Positions 22,477-31,797 of a DNA stretch of 64,000 nucleotides are shown here, one piece after another. Source of the DNA: CAITWD01 sp963842065. Lineage in GTDB: Bacteria; Actinomycetota; Thermoleophilia; Miltoncostaeales; Miltoncostaeaceae. The notes beneath the pieces were generated by a model that was not told where the DNA came from, made no database searches, and saw nothing but the letters and a program-made list of their open reading frames with translations. The translations under genes and the position numbers were made by a program. The stretch spans positions 248,001 to 312,000 of the forward strand of contig CAWJEW010000006.1 in assembly GCA_963842065.1 (NCBI GenBank). Direction: 5' to 3'. Every line of letters starts with the position of its first letter. Positions within the stretch are counted from its first letter, which is position 1.

Positions 22477-25340
22477 GTGCGCCTCCGACGTTGTTGGGCA
22501 CGGTGGTGGCGGCGCTCGCGCTGCGGACGCTGCGGCGGCGCGGCCTGGGCGGGCTGCTCCTGCGGCTCGGCGTCCTCCGGCGCTGCTGCAGCCTCGTCGG
22601 CCGGCGACTCGGGCGCGCGCGGAGGCGGCGCGTCCAGGAGCTCGGCCTCGACGGATTCGACGATGGATTCTGGCTCAGGTTCGGGCGCGGCCTCGACGGT
22701 CTCGGTCGCGGTCGTCAGCGGGCGCGTGGCGACCTCGTTGTACGGGTCCGGCAGCGCCATGACCCCGCGTTCGGCCCGCTCGAGCACAGCGACGTCCACG
22801 ACGTCGGCGTCCCGGTCCTCGAGCTGGCGCCGCTTGGCGCGCTTGGACTCCTGCTTGCGGTGCTCGGGCTGGCGCTCCTTCCACCAGGACGCGAGCGGTG
22901 CGGCGATCACGATCGACGACACGCCACCGGACAGGATGCCCACCAGTAGCGCGAACGAGAAGTCCTGGAGTGTTGGGCCGCCGAAGATGAACAGGCACGA
23001 CACGGGGATCAGGGTCGTCAACGAGGTAATGACCGACCGCGTGATGGTCTCGTTGATCGAACGGTTGACGATGTTCCGGTAGCGCGAGCCGCGCATCAGC
23101 GGCACGTTCTCGCGGATCCGGTCGAACACGATCACCACGTCGTACAGCGAGTACCCGAGGATCGTGAGCAGGGCGGCGACGGTATCGCTGGTCACCACAC
23201 GCCCGGTGATCGCATAGACGCCGAGGCTCAGGGCGACATCGTGCACGACCGAGAGCATCGCCGGGAGCGCCAGCCGGTACTCGAACCGGATGATCAAATA
23301 GATCAGCACAATGATGAAGCTCAGGATGATCGCGTAGATCGCGTTCTGGATGACCTCGCGGCCGAACGTCGGCCCCACCTCATCGAGGTTGAACGTTGAG
23401 GTGTTGACCCCGTACTTGGCGTCGAGGGCTTCGCGCAGCGTGCGGATCTGTTGTGGGTCGAGCGACTTGGTCTCGATCTGGATGCCGTCGACCTTCTGGC
23501 CCCTGACGGTCTGGGTGAACGTCTGCACGGTGGCGTCCGGGAACCCGGCGGCGGAGACGGTCTGGCTGACGCTGGCCTCGGAGGCGGGCCGCTCAAGCGT
23601 CGTGCTGATGCGGGTGCCGCTCGTGAAGTCGAGGCCCAGGTTGAGGCCGAAGATGCTCAGCCAGATCAGGCCGATGCCGACCGGAATCGTCGAGATTGCC
23701 ACCCACCAGCGCCAGTGGCCCACCCAGTCAAACTTGAACACCCGCCCCTGCTTGAGGGCCATGAGACGGTCTTCGCGGATGATCTTGCTGTCGAGCAGCA
23801 CACCAAAGATCGCGCGGGTCGCGACGACCGCCGTAAACAGCGAGATCAGGACACCGACGCCGAGCGTGAAGGCGAAGCCCTTGGGCCCCTCGGTGGCGAA
23901 CATGAACACGATGATCGCCGTCGCCAGGGTGACGACGTTCGCGTCGATGATGGCGGCAATGCCGCGGCGGTAGCCGGCTGCGAGGGCGGCGGCGGGACTC
24001 TTGCCCGAGCGCGCCTCTTCGCGTACGCGTTCGAAGATGACCACGTTGGCATCCGCGGAGATACCGATGGTCAGGATGACGCCGGCGATGCCGGGCAGTG
24101 TCAGGGTGATCGGCCAGAGGACGACCACCGCGTAGAACAGTGCCGCGTAGATCAGCAGGCCGAGGGCCGCGACGACCCCGAGCAGGCGGTAGTAGGCGAT
24201 CAGGAAGATCAGCACGAGCGCCAGGCCCGTGATGCCGGCGATCAGCGCCTCGCGCAGCGACTGGGCGCCGAGCGTCGCCGAGACCTGGCTTTCGCTGATG
24301 GGCACCAGGCGGATCGGCAGGGCGCCGGAATTGATCTGGTCGGCGAGCGTCTGCGCCGAGGACTGCGAGAAATTGCCTTGGATCTGCGCACCATTGCTGG
24401 CGTCGATGCCCGTCGGATACTGGGTGTAGTCGACGATCGGGTTACTGATCAGCTGCCCGTCGAGCACGATCGCGAAGCTTTGATTCGACTGAACGATGCG
24501 CCCACGCTCGGCCAGCGTGCGGGTGACGTTCTCGAAATCGGTGGCGCCCGTGCCGGTGAAGTTCATCGTCACGACCGGTTGGCCCGTGCCGCCGTTGCCG
24601 AAGTTGGCGAGCACCGAGGCGGAGCTGATGTCGGCACCGGTCAGGGCGGGTCGATCCTGGAAGATCTGGTACGTCGAGATGCCCTGGTTCTGGCGCGTGG
24701 CGAGGGTTTCTTCCTGGCTGACGATCGTCAAGCCCTTCGGGACCGATTCGACGATCTGGTCGGACCAGTTCAGACCGGCGCCCTCGACCGTGTCGCGCAG
24801 CGCCTGGGTGGCCTGAGCGGTCGTTTCGCCGACCGTGACGGGCTCCGGGCCCGCGGTGTTCTGGTGGGTGGTCTTGTCGAACGCGTACAACGTCTCGGCC
24901 CCCTGGGTGGGGTCGTCGACGTGGGTCTTCTGCGCTTGGAGGACCGTGGCGTACAGGCTGGTCGACGGGGTCGTGGTGACCACGTTGTTCTCATAGTCGT
25001 AGAACGCCAGCTGCGCCGGCTTGATGAGGTTGGTGACCACCTCGTCCGGGTTCTTGACCCCCGGCAGCTGCACGGAGATTTGGTCCGTGCCGAGCGTCTG
25101 GATCGATGGCGAGGAAACGCCGAAGGCGTTGACGCGGTTGTTGATGATGTCGACCGAGCGCTGGATCGACTGCGGGGTGACCTGCGAGTCCGCGGTCGGC
25201 TTGCCCTGCAGGATGACCTGGACGCCGCCGCGCAGATCGAGCCCGAGGACGACGGGCCGGACGGCGATCGCGACGACCGACGCGAGCACCAGACCAAGGA
25301 CCAGCGCCAGCAGCAGGAGTGAGCGGCGACGCCTGCTCAT
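22473..25340 (-). CDS. secDF: Fused protein-export membrane protein SecDF
   Basis: 955 residues. SecD and SecF use the proton gradient to help SecYEG release exported proteins. SecD part: first membrane segment (about 8-27), the LDLRGGVQV motif (about 34-42), a large external domain, and the multi-span region starting near LVLIFLIAYYRLLG. SecF part begins around residue 525 (FKFDWVGHWRWWVA), with LGLDFTSGTR and a second multi-span region. The fusion is complete with no internal stop. The last ~90 residues are an acidic Pro/Ala tail ending in an Arg/His-rich cluster, unusual in length and presumably cytosolic. It lies 3 nt after yajC, as expected. Confidence 0.96.
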   Translation of the reverse strand: MSRRRRSLLLLALVLGLVLASVVAIAVRPVVLGLDLRGGVQVILQGKPTADSQVTPQSIQRSVDIINNRVNAFGVSSPSIQTLGTDQISVQLPGVKNPDEVVTNLIKPAQLAFYDYENNVVTTTPSTSLYATVLQAQKTHVDDPTQGAETLYAFDKTTHQNTAGPEPVTVGETTAQATQALRDTVEGAGLNWSDQIVESVPKGLTIVSQEETLATRQNQGISTYQIFQDRPALTGADISSASVLANFGNGGTGQPVVTMNFTGTGATDFENVTRTLAERGRIVQSNQSFAIVLDGQLISNPIVDYTQYPTGIDASNGAQIQGNFSQSSAQTLADQINSGALPIRLVPISESQVSATLGAQSLREALIAGITGLALVLIFLIAYYRLLGVVAALGLLIYAALFYAVVVLWPITLTLPGIAGVILTIGISADANVVIFERVREEARSGKSPAAALAAGYRRGIAAIIDANVVTLATAIIVFMFATEGPKGFAFTLGVGVLISLFTAVVATRAIFGVLLDSKIIREDRLMALKQGRVFKFDWVGHWRWWVAISTIPVGIGLIWLSIFGLNLGLDFTSGTRISTTLERPASEASVSQTVSAAGFPDATVQTFTQTVRGQKVDGIQIETKSLDPQQIRTLREALDAKYGVNTSTFNLDEVGPTFGREVIQNAIYAIILSFIIVLIYLIIRFEYRLALPAMLSVVHDVALSLGVYAITGRVVTSDTVAALLTILGYSLYDVVIVFDRIRENVPLMRGSRYRNIVNRSINETITRSVITSLTTLIPVSCLFIFGGPTLQDFSFALLVGILSGGVSSIVIAAPLASWWKERQPEHRKQESKRAKRRQLEDRDADVVDVAVLERAERGVMALPDPYNEVATRPLTTATETVEAAPEPEPESIVESVEAELLDAPPPRAPESPADEAAAAPEDAEPQEQPAQAAPPQRPQRERRHHRAQQRRRRT

Positions 25341-25343
25341 GCG

Positions 25344-25673
25344 CTATGCGTCGATGTCGTGGGAGTCCGTCTCGGCGATGTTGGTGTCGCCATCGGGCTC
25401 GGCCGGAGGTGCCGCAGGCGTAATCGTTCGCAAGATCGCCGATCTGGCGACGCGCACCTCTGTGTCCTCTGCCACCTCAAGCAGCACCGTGTCGCCATCT
25501 TCGATCTCCGTCACGGTCCCATGCAACCCACCCGTCGTAATCACTTCGGTTCCGGGCGTGAGCTTGTTGAGCATTTCTTTCTGCGCTCGCTGAGCCCTGC
25601 GCTGGGGCATGATCAGGAAGAAGTACCCTCCGCCGAAGACGACGACGATCAACAGCAAAGCAGTAGTGCTCAC
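25344..25673 (-). CDS. yajC: Preprotein translocase subunit YajC
   Basis: 109 residues, GTG start. One N-terminal membrane segment (about 4-21, ALLLIVVVFGGGYFFLIM), the PQRRAQRAQKEM basic stretch, then the compact cytosolic domain LTPGTEVITTGGLHGTVTEIEDGDTVLLEV. Accessory subunit of the SecDF complex. Typical length and position upstream of secD. The C-terminal 25 residues are acidic and disordered. Confidence 0.95.
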   Translation of the reverse strand: MSTTALLLIVVVFGGGYFFLIMPQRRAQRAQKEMLNKLTPGTEVITTGGLHGTVTEIEDGDTVLLEVAEDTEVRVARSAILRTITPAAPPAEPDGDTNIAETDSHDIDA

Positions 25674-25825
25674 GATAGGACGGCCTCTCGGCAGGCTGGT
25701 TGGGACCGAAGGACCCTACCAGAGCCGGTTTCATGCACTGCTACGGGCATGAGTTCGATGATAGGCCCCCGACCGGACCTAGCGCCTGGGGCCTGTTGTG
25801 ACGGCCCTGCTAGGTTGCGCGGACG
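25674..25825. other. Divergent intergenic region, yajC / PAP2 gene
   Basis: 152 nt that should hold both promoters. I see no clear -35/-10 pair, no strong hairpin and no small gene. Confidence 0.4.
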
Positions 25826-26647
25826 ATGTCGGACTGGATACGACGGGAAGGCTCGCGGATCTGGCGCGCACGCTGGCCGATTTACTGCGAGATCCTCTTC
25901 TGCGCCTTCCTGGATCTGATGTACGAGACCATCCGGGCGCTGATCGCGCCGGACACCTCCGCCGTCCGCACCGCGGTGGCGAACGCGCATGACGTGCTCC
26001 GGCTCGAGCAGAACCTGGGACTCGACATGGAAGCCTGGGCGCAGCGCGTGACCGATGCGGTGGCCGGGGGACGGTTCGTGACCACCTGGTACTACACCCT
26101 CGCGTACATGCCGTTGTTTATCGGGTTTCTGTTGCTGATTTGGTTCTGGCGACGGCCGAACTACGCGTTCGTGCGCAATTGGTTCTGGTCCGCGCACGCG
26201 GTCGCGCTGATCGTGTTCTGGGCGTATCCGGTTGCGCCCCCGCGGCTGGTCAAGGCGGGGCTCATCGATACGACCCAGCAGGCGTTGACGCTCGGCGGAG
26301 CACTCGATTGGTTCCAGCACCTGCGCAACGACTACGCCGCGATGCCGTCCCTGCACATTGGCCAGTCGTTCCTCTACGCGCTCACCCTCTTCTGGCTCTG
26401 CGTGTCGTGGGGCAGGTGGCGCAACGTCTGGTGGATCCTGCCTATCTGGATGGCCTGGGTGACGATGGCCACGGCGAACCACTACCTGCTGGACGGCCTG
26501 GGCGGCATCGTGGCGGTCCTGGCCGCGCTGGCGATCGTCAACTGGGTGTCGGCGGCCGATATCCCGCGCCCATGGCAGGGGCGGCCGTCGGCCGAGCGAA
26601 CAGATACCCTCGTCGCCGTACGTCAACGCGCGGGAGGAAGCGCATGA
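25826..26647 (+). CDS. PAP2-superfamily membrane protein (Aur1-like)
   Basis: 273 residues with about five membrane segments. PAP2 acid phosphatase/transferase signature: the second box AMPSLHIGQSF (about 171-181, catalytic His) and third box ATANHYLLDGLGG (about 213-225, second His and Asp). The context and Trp-rich segments resemble inositol-phosphorylceramide synthase (Aur1) type proteins that transfer phospho-head groups between lipids. Substrate is inferred only. The glycosyltransferase gene follows with ATGA overlap, suggesting one pathway for a glycosylated phosphoinositide-type or other lipid. Confidence 0.88.
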   Translation: MSDWIRREGSRIWRARWPIYCEILFCAFLDLMYETIRALIAPDTSAVRTAVANAHDVLRLEQNLGLDMEAWAQRVTDAVAGGRFVTTWYYTLAYMPLFIGFLLLIWFWRRPNYAFVRNWFWSAHAVALIVFWAYPVAPPRLVKAGLIDTTQQALTLGGALDWFQHLRNDYAAMPSLHIGQSFLYALTLFWLCVSWGRWRNVWWILPIWMAWVTMATANHYLLDGLGGIVAVLAALAIVNWVSAADIPRPWQGRPSAERTDTLVAVRQRAGGSA

Positions 26648-27849
26648 TCCGGCCGATGCGCATCGCAATGGTGACCGAGTACGCCTACCCGGTCCTGGGG
26701 GGCATCTCCGAGCACGTCCATTTTCTGTCGCGCGAGTTGGCGCAGCTGGGTCACGACGTCACGGTCGTCACGTCCAACGCGCCGCGGGGCATGCGCGCCG
26801 CCGCAGATTATGCGGACGCCGATCACCGCGCCCACGCCGGCTACCGGACGGTCCGCATCGGTCAGTCGATCCCGATCGTCTCCAACGGCTCGATCGCCCG
26901 GATTTCGGTGGGCCGCGCGCTCAAGCGGCGCCTCGGCCGCGTCCAGGCGCCGATGGATGTGGTGCACGCCCAGGGTCTGGCCGGACCGTTCATGCCGCTG
27001 TGGGCGCTGCGGGCCTCGAAGGCACCGTGCACGGTCGGGACCTTCCACACGTACTTCGACGGCGGGCATATCGCCTACCGCACGCTGCACGGGTACCTCG
27101 CGACCGCCCTCGGCAACGCGGACCGCAAGATCGCGGTGTCCGAGGCGTGCGTCGTCTCGACCGGGCAGTACTTTCCTGACGAGGTCTTCGACATCGTTCC
27201 GAATGGGATCGACACCGAGTTCTTTCACCCACTCGAACGCCCGGACGAGCGTCTCCCGGGTCTGCCGCGGATTCTCTTCGTCGGGCGCTTCGACCCCCGC
27301 AACGGGCTCGGCACGCTCCTCGACGCCGCCGGCATTCTGCAGCACCGTGGCTACGAGTTCGAAGTCCAGGTGGTCGGCGACGGACCCGCCCGACCGATGT
27401 ATGAACACCACGCCAAAAAGTCAGGCGTCTGGGATCGGGTCAAATGGCTCGGCCTGCTCAACGAGGAGCGGCCGGAACTCTACCGCCAGGCGACCGTGCT
27501 CGCGGCCCCCTGCACCCTGGCCTCGTTCGGGGTCATCCTGTTGGAGGCATTCGCCAGCGGGATCCCGGTCGTGTGTGCCGACAACGTCGGCTTCCGCCAG
27601 GTGATCCGCGACGGTGCGCCCGGAGAGTTCGTGGTCGGTGACAATCCCGAGGCACTCGCCAACGGGCTGGCCAAGGTACTCGACGACCCCGACCTGCGCG
27701 AGGACTGGGGCCGCCGAGGGCGCAGGGTCGCCGAGGAGCGGTACGCCTGGCCGATCGTCGCGCGCCAGATCGAAGAGATCTACATCCAGGTGCTGACGAG
27801 CAAGGGCATCGATCTTCGCCTGAGCACCGCCGCCGCGGCGGGTCGGTAG
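26644..27849 (+). CDS. GT4-family glycosyltransferase (PimA-like)
   Basis: 401 residues from ATG 26644 (ATGA overlap). GT-B fold: N-terminal MRIAMVTEYAYPVLGGISEHVHFL with the Gly-rich acceptor loop, then FVGRFDPRNGLGTLLDAA (about 214-231) and the donor-binding EXFG-like region ASFGVILLEAFASGIPVVCADNVGFRQVI (about 294-322). This pattern is that of retaining GDP-mannose-type enzymes, such as phosphatidylinositol mannosyltransferase. No signal peptide; peripheral membrane action likely. Co-transcribed with the PAP2 gene. The exact sugar and lipid are not shown. Confidence 0.92.
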   Translation: MIRPMRIAMVTEYAYPVLGGISEHVHFLSRELAQLGHDVTVVTSNAPRGMRAAADYADADHRAHAGYRTVRIGQSIPIVSNGSIARISVGRALKRRLGRVQAPMDVVHAQGLAGPFMPLWALRASKAPCTVGTFHTYFDGGHIAYRTLHGYLATALGNADRKIAVSEACVVSTGQYFPDEVFDIVPNGIDTEFFHPLERPDERLPGLPRILFVGRFDPRNGLGTLLDAAGILQHRGYEFEVQVVGDGPARPMYEHHAKKSGVWDRVKWLGLLNEERPELYRQATVLAAPCTLASFGVILLEAFASGIPVVCADNVGFRQVIRDGAPGEFVVGDNPEALANGLAKVLDDPDLREDWGRRGRRVAEERYAWPIVARQIEEIYIQVLTSKGIDLRLSTAAAAGR

Positions 27850-27961
27850 CCCCCCCGGGCAGGCGTCATCGCGCATGCCGTTGCTGATGTAATAGGACCC
27901 GCCTGTCAGCCCCGCCCCGCGGCGAGCCTGACGGGATTCACGCTACGAACCGCAGGGGGAT

Positions 27962-28873
27962 GTGTTGGACGAATGGTCGTTGGCGGAGTGGCTGCTCCGC
28001 ACACTCGCACAGCAGACAGGCGTCACCCCCGGCGGTGATCTGATCACCCGCCTGGACAACACGCCGCCGTTGGTCCTGCGTAACCTCAACTCGCTCGACA
28101 ACGAGATCGCGATTCTGTCGGCCGCGACGCCGCTGGATGTCGCCCCCGTGTTGGCCGATCTACTCGAGGACGCCTGCGGCGAGGACGACCGGGTCGACCT
28201 CGAGAAGGCGTTCGAGCTGCTGCGGGCCGAAGCCGAGTCCCCGGAGCCCGACGAGTCCGAGGACGACGCGGAGGCCGACGACGATGAGATCGCCCCCCTG
28301 TACGACATCGCCCACGACGCGCTCAGCCTCGTGACGGCATGCACCGCCTGCCGCGAGGCCGTCCACCACGACCTCGACCACGATGACGAGGACGAGGACG
28401 ACGCCCACTCGCATCCGCACGCGCTCGTGGACGTCATCTTCACCGAGCACGCCGACGCGCTGAACAGCTGGGAGCCGCAGATCGCTTGGCGGATCGCCCG
28501 CCAGGCCGGCGGCACGTTCACTCAACGCTCGGGCCTCATGCTCCTCCACGAGGCCTTCACCCACGCTCCGGGCGGCGATGCGGCGCAGAAGGAGCTCGCC
28601 CATCAGCTGCAGCACCTGGGTCTTGCGAAGTGCGAGGACACCGCACAGGTTCAGGCGCTGCGCCTGGCGATGACCGCACTGCGCGATGCCGAATCGCCCG
28701 CGGTGGGCTACGCCGCCGCCGAGGAGGCCGCCCACCAGGATGCCGCAGCGCTCGCCTACGTCCCGGCGTCGGTCGCCGTGGGTCTCGTGGGCCAGCGGAT
28801 CGCCGAGGCCCTGGACCGCGCACCGACCCCGGTGCCGACCCGACGTCTGCCCAAGGGCAAGCGCCGCCGGTAG
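27962..28873 (+). CDS. Acidic hypothetical protein
   Basis: 303 residues from GTG 27962, with AGGGGGAT just upstream. Helical throughout, with an internal Asp/Glu/His-rich insert (about 80-100 and 140-160: HHDLDHDDEDEDDAHSHPHA) that could bind divalent metal ions. The C-terminus is basic (TRRLPKGKRRR). No membrane segment or signal peptide and no family recognised. It follows the glycosyltransferase by 112 nt and is convergent with ruvB. Confidence 0.75.
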   Translation: MLDEWSLAEWLLRTLAQQTGVTPGGDLITRLDNTPPLVLRNLNSLDNEIAILSAATPLDVAPVLADLLEDACGEDDRVDLEKAFELLRAEAESPEPDESEDDAEADDDEIAPLYDIAHDALSLVTACTACREAVHHDLDHDDEDEDDAHSHPHALVDVIFTEHADALNSWEPQIAWRIARQAGGTFTQRSGLMLLHEAFTHAPGGDAAQKELAHQLQHLGLAKCEDTAQVQALRLAMTALRDAESPAVGYAAAEEAAHQDAAALAYVPASVAVGLVGQRIAEALDRAPTPVPTRRLPKGKRRR

Positions 28874-28925
28874 TTGCCGCGCGCGGTGCGGGGCACCCTC
28901 GCCCGCGCAGCGCGCCCGCCTCGGA

Positions 28926-29942
28926 CTAGAACAGCGCCTGGTCGGTGGGCGGTTCCAGACCCAGATGCCGGTAGGCCTTCGGCATCGCCACACGTCCTCG
29001 CGGGGTGCGCGCGATGAGCCCCTCCTGCAGCAGATACGGCTCGTAGACGTCCTCGATCGTGTCCGGGGCCTCCCCCACGCTGTCGGCGAGCGTGCCGAGC
29101 CCGACCGGGCGCCCTTCGAACGCGAGCGCGAGGGTCCGCAGGATGCGCCGGTCGAGCTCCTCGAGACCGAGCGCGTCCACGTCCAGCAGATCGAGGGCTT
29201 CCCGGGCAAGATCGGCGTCGATGACCCGCAGGCCACGCACCTGGGCGACGTCGCGGACGCGCCGCACGAGGCGGTTGGCGATGCGCGGGGTTCCGCGTGA
29301 TCGCGAGGCGATCGCCAGCGCCCCATCGCTATCGATCTCGAGGTCCAGGAGGACCGCCGAGCGTTGGACGATGCGCGCGAGCTCGGGATGGGTGTAGTAG
29401 TCGAGCCGTTCGACGACACCGAACCGGCCCAGCAGCGGCGCCGACAGCAGGCCTGTGCGCGTCGTGGCACCGACGAGCGTGAAGGGCGGCAGGTCCAGGC
29501 GCAGCGTCCGCGCGGACGGGCCCTGGCCGATGATGACGTCGATCTCAAAGTCTTCCATGGCCGGGTAGAGCACTTCCTCGACCGCGCGACCGAGGCGGTG
29601 GATCTCGTCGATGAACAGCACATCGCGCGGATCCAGCGCGGTCAGAATGGCCGCAAGATCGCCTTTGCGCTCGATGACCGGTCCGCTGGTCGCGTGGAAG
29701 CCGACGTCCAGTTCGTTGGCGATGATGCGCGCCAGAGAGGTCTTACCGAGCCCGGGCGGGCCCGCCAGCAGGACGTGGTCCAGCGACTCGTCGCGCTGCG
29801 TGGCGGCCATCAGGAAGATGTTGAGCTTCTGCCGCGCCGATTCCTGCCCGATGAAGGTGTCGATGCTGCGTGGACGCAGCGCCCGGTCGAAGTCCACGTC
29901 CTCCGGGCGCTCATCCGGGACGGTGATGCGCGCGTCGTCCAT
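28926..29942 (-). CDS. ruvB: Holliday junction branch migration ATPase RuvB
   Basis: 338 residues. Motor of the RuvAB complex. Start region DFDRALRPRSIDTFIGQESARQKL; Walker A AGPPGLGKTSLA (about 60-71); Walker B VLFIDEIHRLGRAVEE; sensor ATTRTGLLSAPLLGRFG; C-terminal winged helix with LLQEGLIARTPRGR. The ATG overlaps the ruvA stop (ATGA). Confidence 0.98.
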   Translation of the reverse strand: MDDARITVPDERPEDVDFDRALRPRSIDTFIGQESARQKLNIFLMAATQRDESLDHVLLAGPPGLGKTSLARIIANELDVGFHATSGPVIERKGDLAAILTALDPRDVLFIDEIHRLGRAVEEVLYPAMEDFEIDVIIGQGPSARTLRLDLPPFTLVGATTRTGLLSAPLLGRFGVVERLDYYTHPELARIVQRSAVLLDLEIDSDGALAIASRSRGTPRIANRLVRRVRDVAQVRGLRVIDADLAREALDLLDVDALGLEELDRRILRTLALAFEGRPVGLGTLADSVGEAPDTIEDVYEPYLLQEGLIARTPRGRVAMPKAYRHLGLEPPTDQALF

Positions 29943-30532
29943 CAGCTGCGCCGCAACCGACCGAGCGCGTACCGGACCAGCTCGCCGCTGGAGAGCTCCT
30001 CGGGCGCGTCGGCAAGCGCCCAGCCGATCTCATCGCCGCTAAACCCGAGCGCCAGGAGCGCATCCTGGGCATCGGCGCCGGGACCGGCGGCGGGCAGGCG
30101 GCCGGGAAACGGTCGGACGCGTTCGGCGACGGGCCCGAGGCGATCGTGGAGCTCGACGACAAGCCGCTCGGCGGTTCGCTTGCCGACGCCGGACGCGCGT
30201 TGGAGCGGTTTCGGGTCGCCGAGCTGGATCGTCTCGCGCAGTGCGTCGGGGTCCGACAGCCCGCAGATCGCGCTCGCCAGGCGTGGGCCGACGCCGCTGA
30301 CGCCGACGAATGCGACAAACAGTTCCCGCTCGGCGGCGGTGGCGAAGCCAAACAGCTCGAGCGCGTCCTCGCGCACGACCAGGTGCGTCTCGAGGTCCAC
30401 TCGGCCGCCGACGGCCGGGAGTTGCCCAAGGGTCTGCGCCGAGACGTGCACGAGGAGCCCCACTCCCCCGACGTCCACGACCGCTCCGTCTGTGCCGACG
30501 GCGGCAAGGGTCCCGCGGACCGAACGAATCAT
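29942..30532 (-). CDS. ruvA: Holliday junction DNA helicase subunit RuvA
   Basis: 196 residues from ATG 30532; the open frame extends upstream, but MIRSVRGTLAA is the family start. OB-fold N-terminus, helix-hairpin-helix motifs VGVSGVGPRLASAI (about 70-83) and ASGVGKRTAERLVVEL (about 105-120), and a C-terminal RuvB-binding domain (AQDALLALGFSGDEI). Lies between ruvC and ruvB with overlaps, as in most bacteria. Confidence 0.97.
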   Translation of the reverse strand: MIRSVRGTLAAVGTDGAVVDVGGVGLLVHVSAQTLGQLPAVGGRVDLETHLVVREDALELFGFATAAERELFVAFVGVSGVGPRLASAICGLSDPDALRETIQLGDPKPLQRASGVGKRTAERLVVELHDRLGPVAERVRPFPGRLPAAGPGADAQDALLALGFSGDEIGWALADAPEELSSGELVRYALGRLRRS

Positions 30533-30543
30533 CGCGCCCGAGG

Positions 30544-31032
30544 CTAGCGCGCGCGCCGGATGGCGTCGGCCAGCCCCGAACCGGACAGATGGCAAATCGC
30601 GGCGGCGAGCGCATCGCCGGCGTGGTCCGACCCAGCATCGACGCCGCTGAGCCGCTCGACCATCGCGCGCACCTGCGCCTTGTCGGCCCGGCCGCTGCCG
30701 GTGACCGCCTGCTTGATCGTGTTCGGCGAGTATTCGACGATCGTGATGCCGGCGCTGGCGATCGCCACCTGGACCGCGCCGCGCGATTCGGCCATGCCCA
30801 TCGCGGCTTTGCTGACCGGGTGCACGAACCACGACTCGATCGCGGCAGCCTCGATCACGTAGGCATCCAGCAGCTCGGTGACCCGTGTGTAGATGGCCAG
30901 CAAGCGGTCCGGATGCGGGGCGTCCGCGGCCGTCCGGATCACGCCCCACTCGACCGGGCGCAGGCGCCCGCCCGCCCGTTCGACGACCGCGTAGCCGGTC
31001 GAGGCAAGGCCGGGATCGATTCCGAGGATCAC
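30544..31032 (-). CDS. ruvC: Crossover junction endodeoxyribonuclease RuvC
   Basis: 162 residues, GTG start (GTG ATC CTC GGA). Resolves Holliday junctions. Catalytic acidic residues visible: Asp in ILGIDPGLASTGYAVVE, Glu in AIESWFV, and the DxxxD pair in SDHAGDALAAAICH. Eleven nt separate it from ruvA. Confidence 0.97.
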   Translation of the reverse strand: MILGIDPGLASTGYAVVERAGGRLRPVEWGVIRTAADAPHPDRLLAIYTRVTELLDAYVIEAAAIESWFVHPVSKAAMGMAESRGAVQVAIASAGITIVEYSPNTIKQAVTGSGRADKAQVRAMVERLSGVDAGSDHAGDALAAAICHLSGSGLADAIRRAR

Positions 31033-31050
31033 CCCGCATCTCCCGCCACG

Positions 31051-31797
31051 TCAGGTCGCAACTGCCTCCAGCATCTCCTCGGAGATGTCGAAGTTGGCGA
31101 ACACTTCCTGGACATCGTCGTTGTCCTCAAGGGCGTCCACGAGCTTGAGCAGGCGCCGCGCTTCGGCTTCGTTGGGTTCCACCGTGCTCTTGGGGATCAT
31201 GGTCAGGTCGGCGGATGCATAGGCGAGGCGGGCGTCCTCGAGCCCGTGCCGCACCTGGGCGAAGTCCGCGGGGGCGGTGGTGATCTGCCACTGCGAACCG
31301 TCAAGAGTGATGTCCTCGGCGCCGGCCTCGAGGGCAGCCTCCATCACCGTGTCCTCGTCGGTTGTCTCGGCGTCGATCAGGATGATGCCCTTGCGCTCGA
31401 ACTGCCAGGCCACCGTGCCGGGCGTCCCCAGGGAACCCCCATGCTTGGAGAAGATGTGGCGGACGTCCGATGCGGCGCGGTTCCGGTTGTCGGTGAGGAT
31501 GAGGCACAGAATCGCGACACCCCCGGGACCGTACCCCTCATAGGTGATCGACTCATAGGCCTCGCCGTCGCCCGAGCCAGCGCCCCGTTGGATCGCACGC
31601 TCGATGTTGTCCTTGGGCATCGAGTTGTCGCGCGCCTTCTGGATGGCGTTGGCGAGCGTCGCGTTGGACTCCGGGTCGGGGCCGCCCTCTTTGGCGGCGA
31701 CGATAATCGCTCGCGCCAGCTTCGAGAATAGCTGCCCGCGCTTGGCGTCCGCCGCGCCCTTCTTGCGCTTGATGGTCGCCCACTTGCTATGCCCCGA
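31051..31797 (-). CDS. YebC/PmpR-family transcriptional or translational regulator
   Basis: 248 residues. Family start GHSKWATIKRKKGAADAKRGQLFSKL is exact. GTG 31797 follows GAAGGAGG; the frame upstream overlaps pdxT. The acidic middle and conserved GPGGVAIL (here GYGPGGVAILC) fit. Proteins of this family bind DNA or act on ribosomes stalled on proline stretches (known of relatives). Position before ruvC is conserved. Confidence 0.94.
   Translation of the reverse strand, partial: SGHSKWATIKRKKGAADAKRGQLFSKLARAIIVAAKEGGPDPESNATLANAIQKARDNSMPKDNIERAIQRGAGSGDGEAYESITYEGYGPGGVAILCLILTDNRNRAASDVRHIFSKHGGSLGTPGTVAWQFERKGIILIDAETTDEDTVMEAALEAGAEDITLDGSQWQITTAPADFAQVRHGLEDARLAYASADLTMIPKSTVEPNEAEARRLLKLVDALEDNDDVQEVFANFDISEEMLEAVAT

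Noticed and set aside
28874..28925. Terminator between the acidic protein gene and ruvB
   Set aside because: Only imperfect GC-rich pairings could be drawn; nothing as clear as at the other convergent ends.
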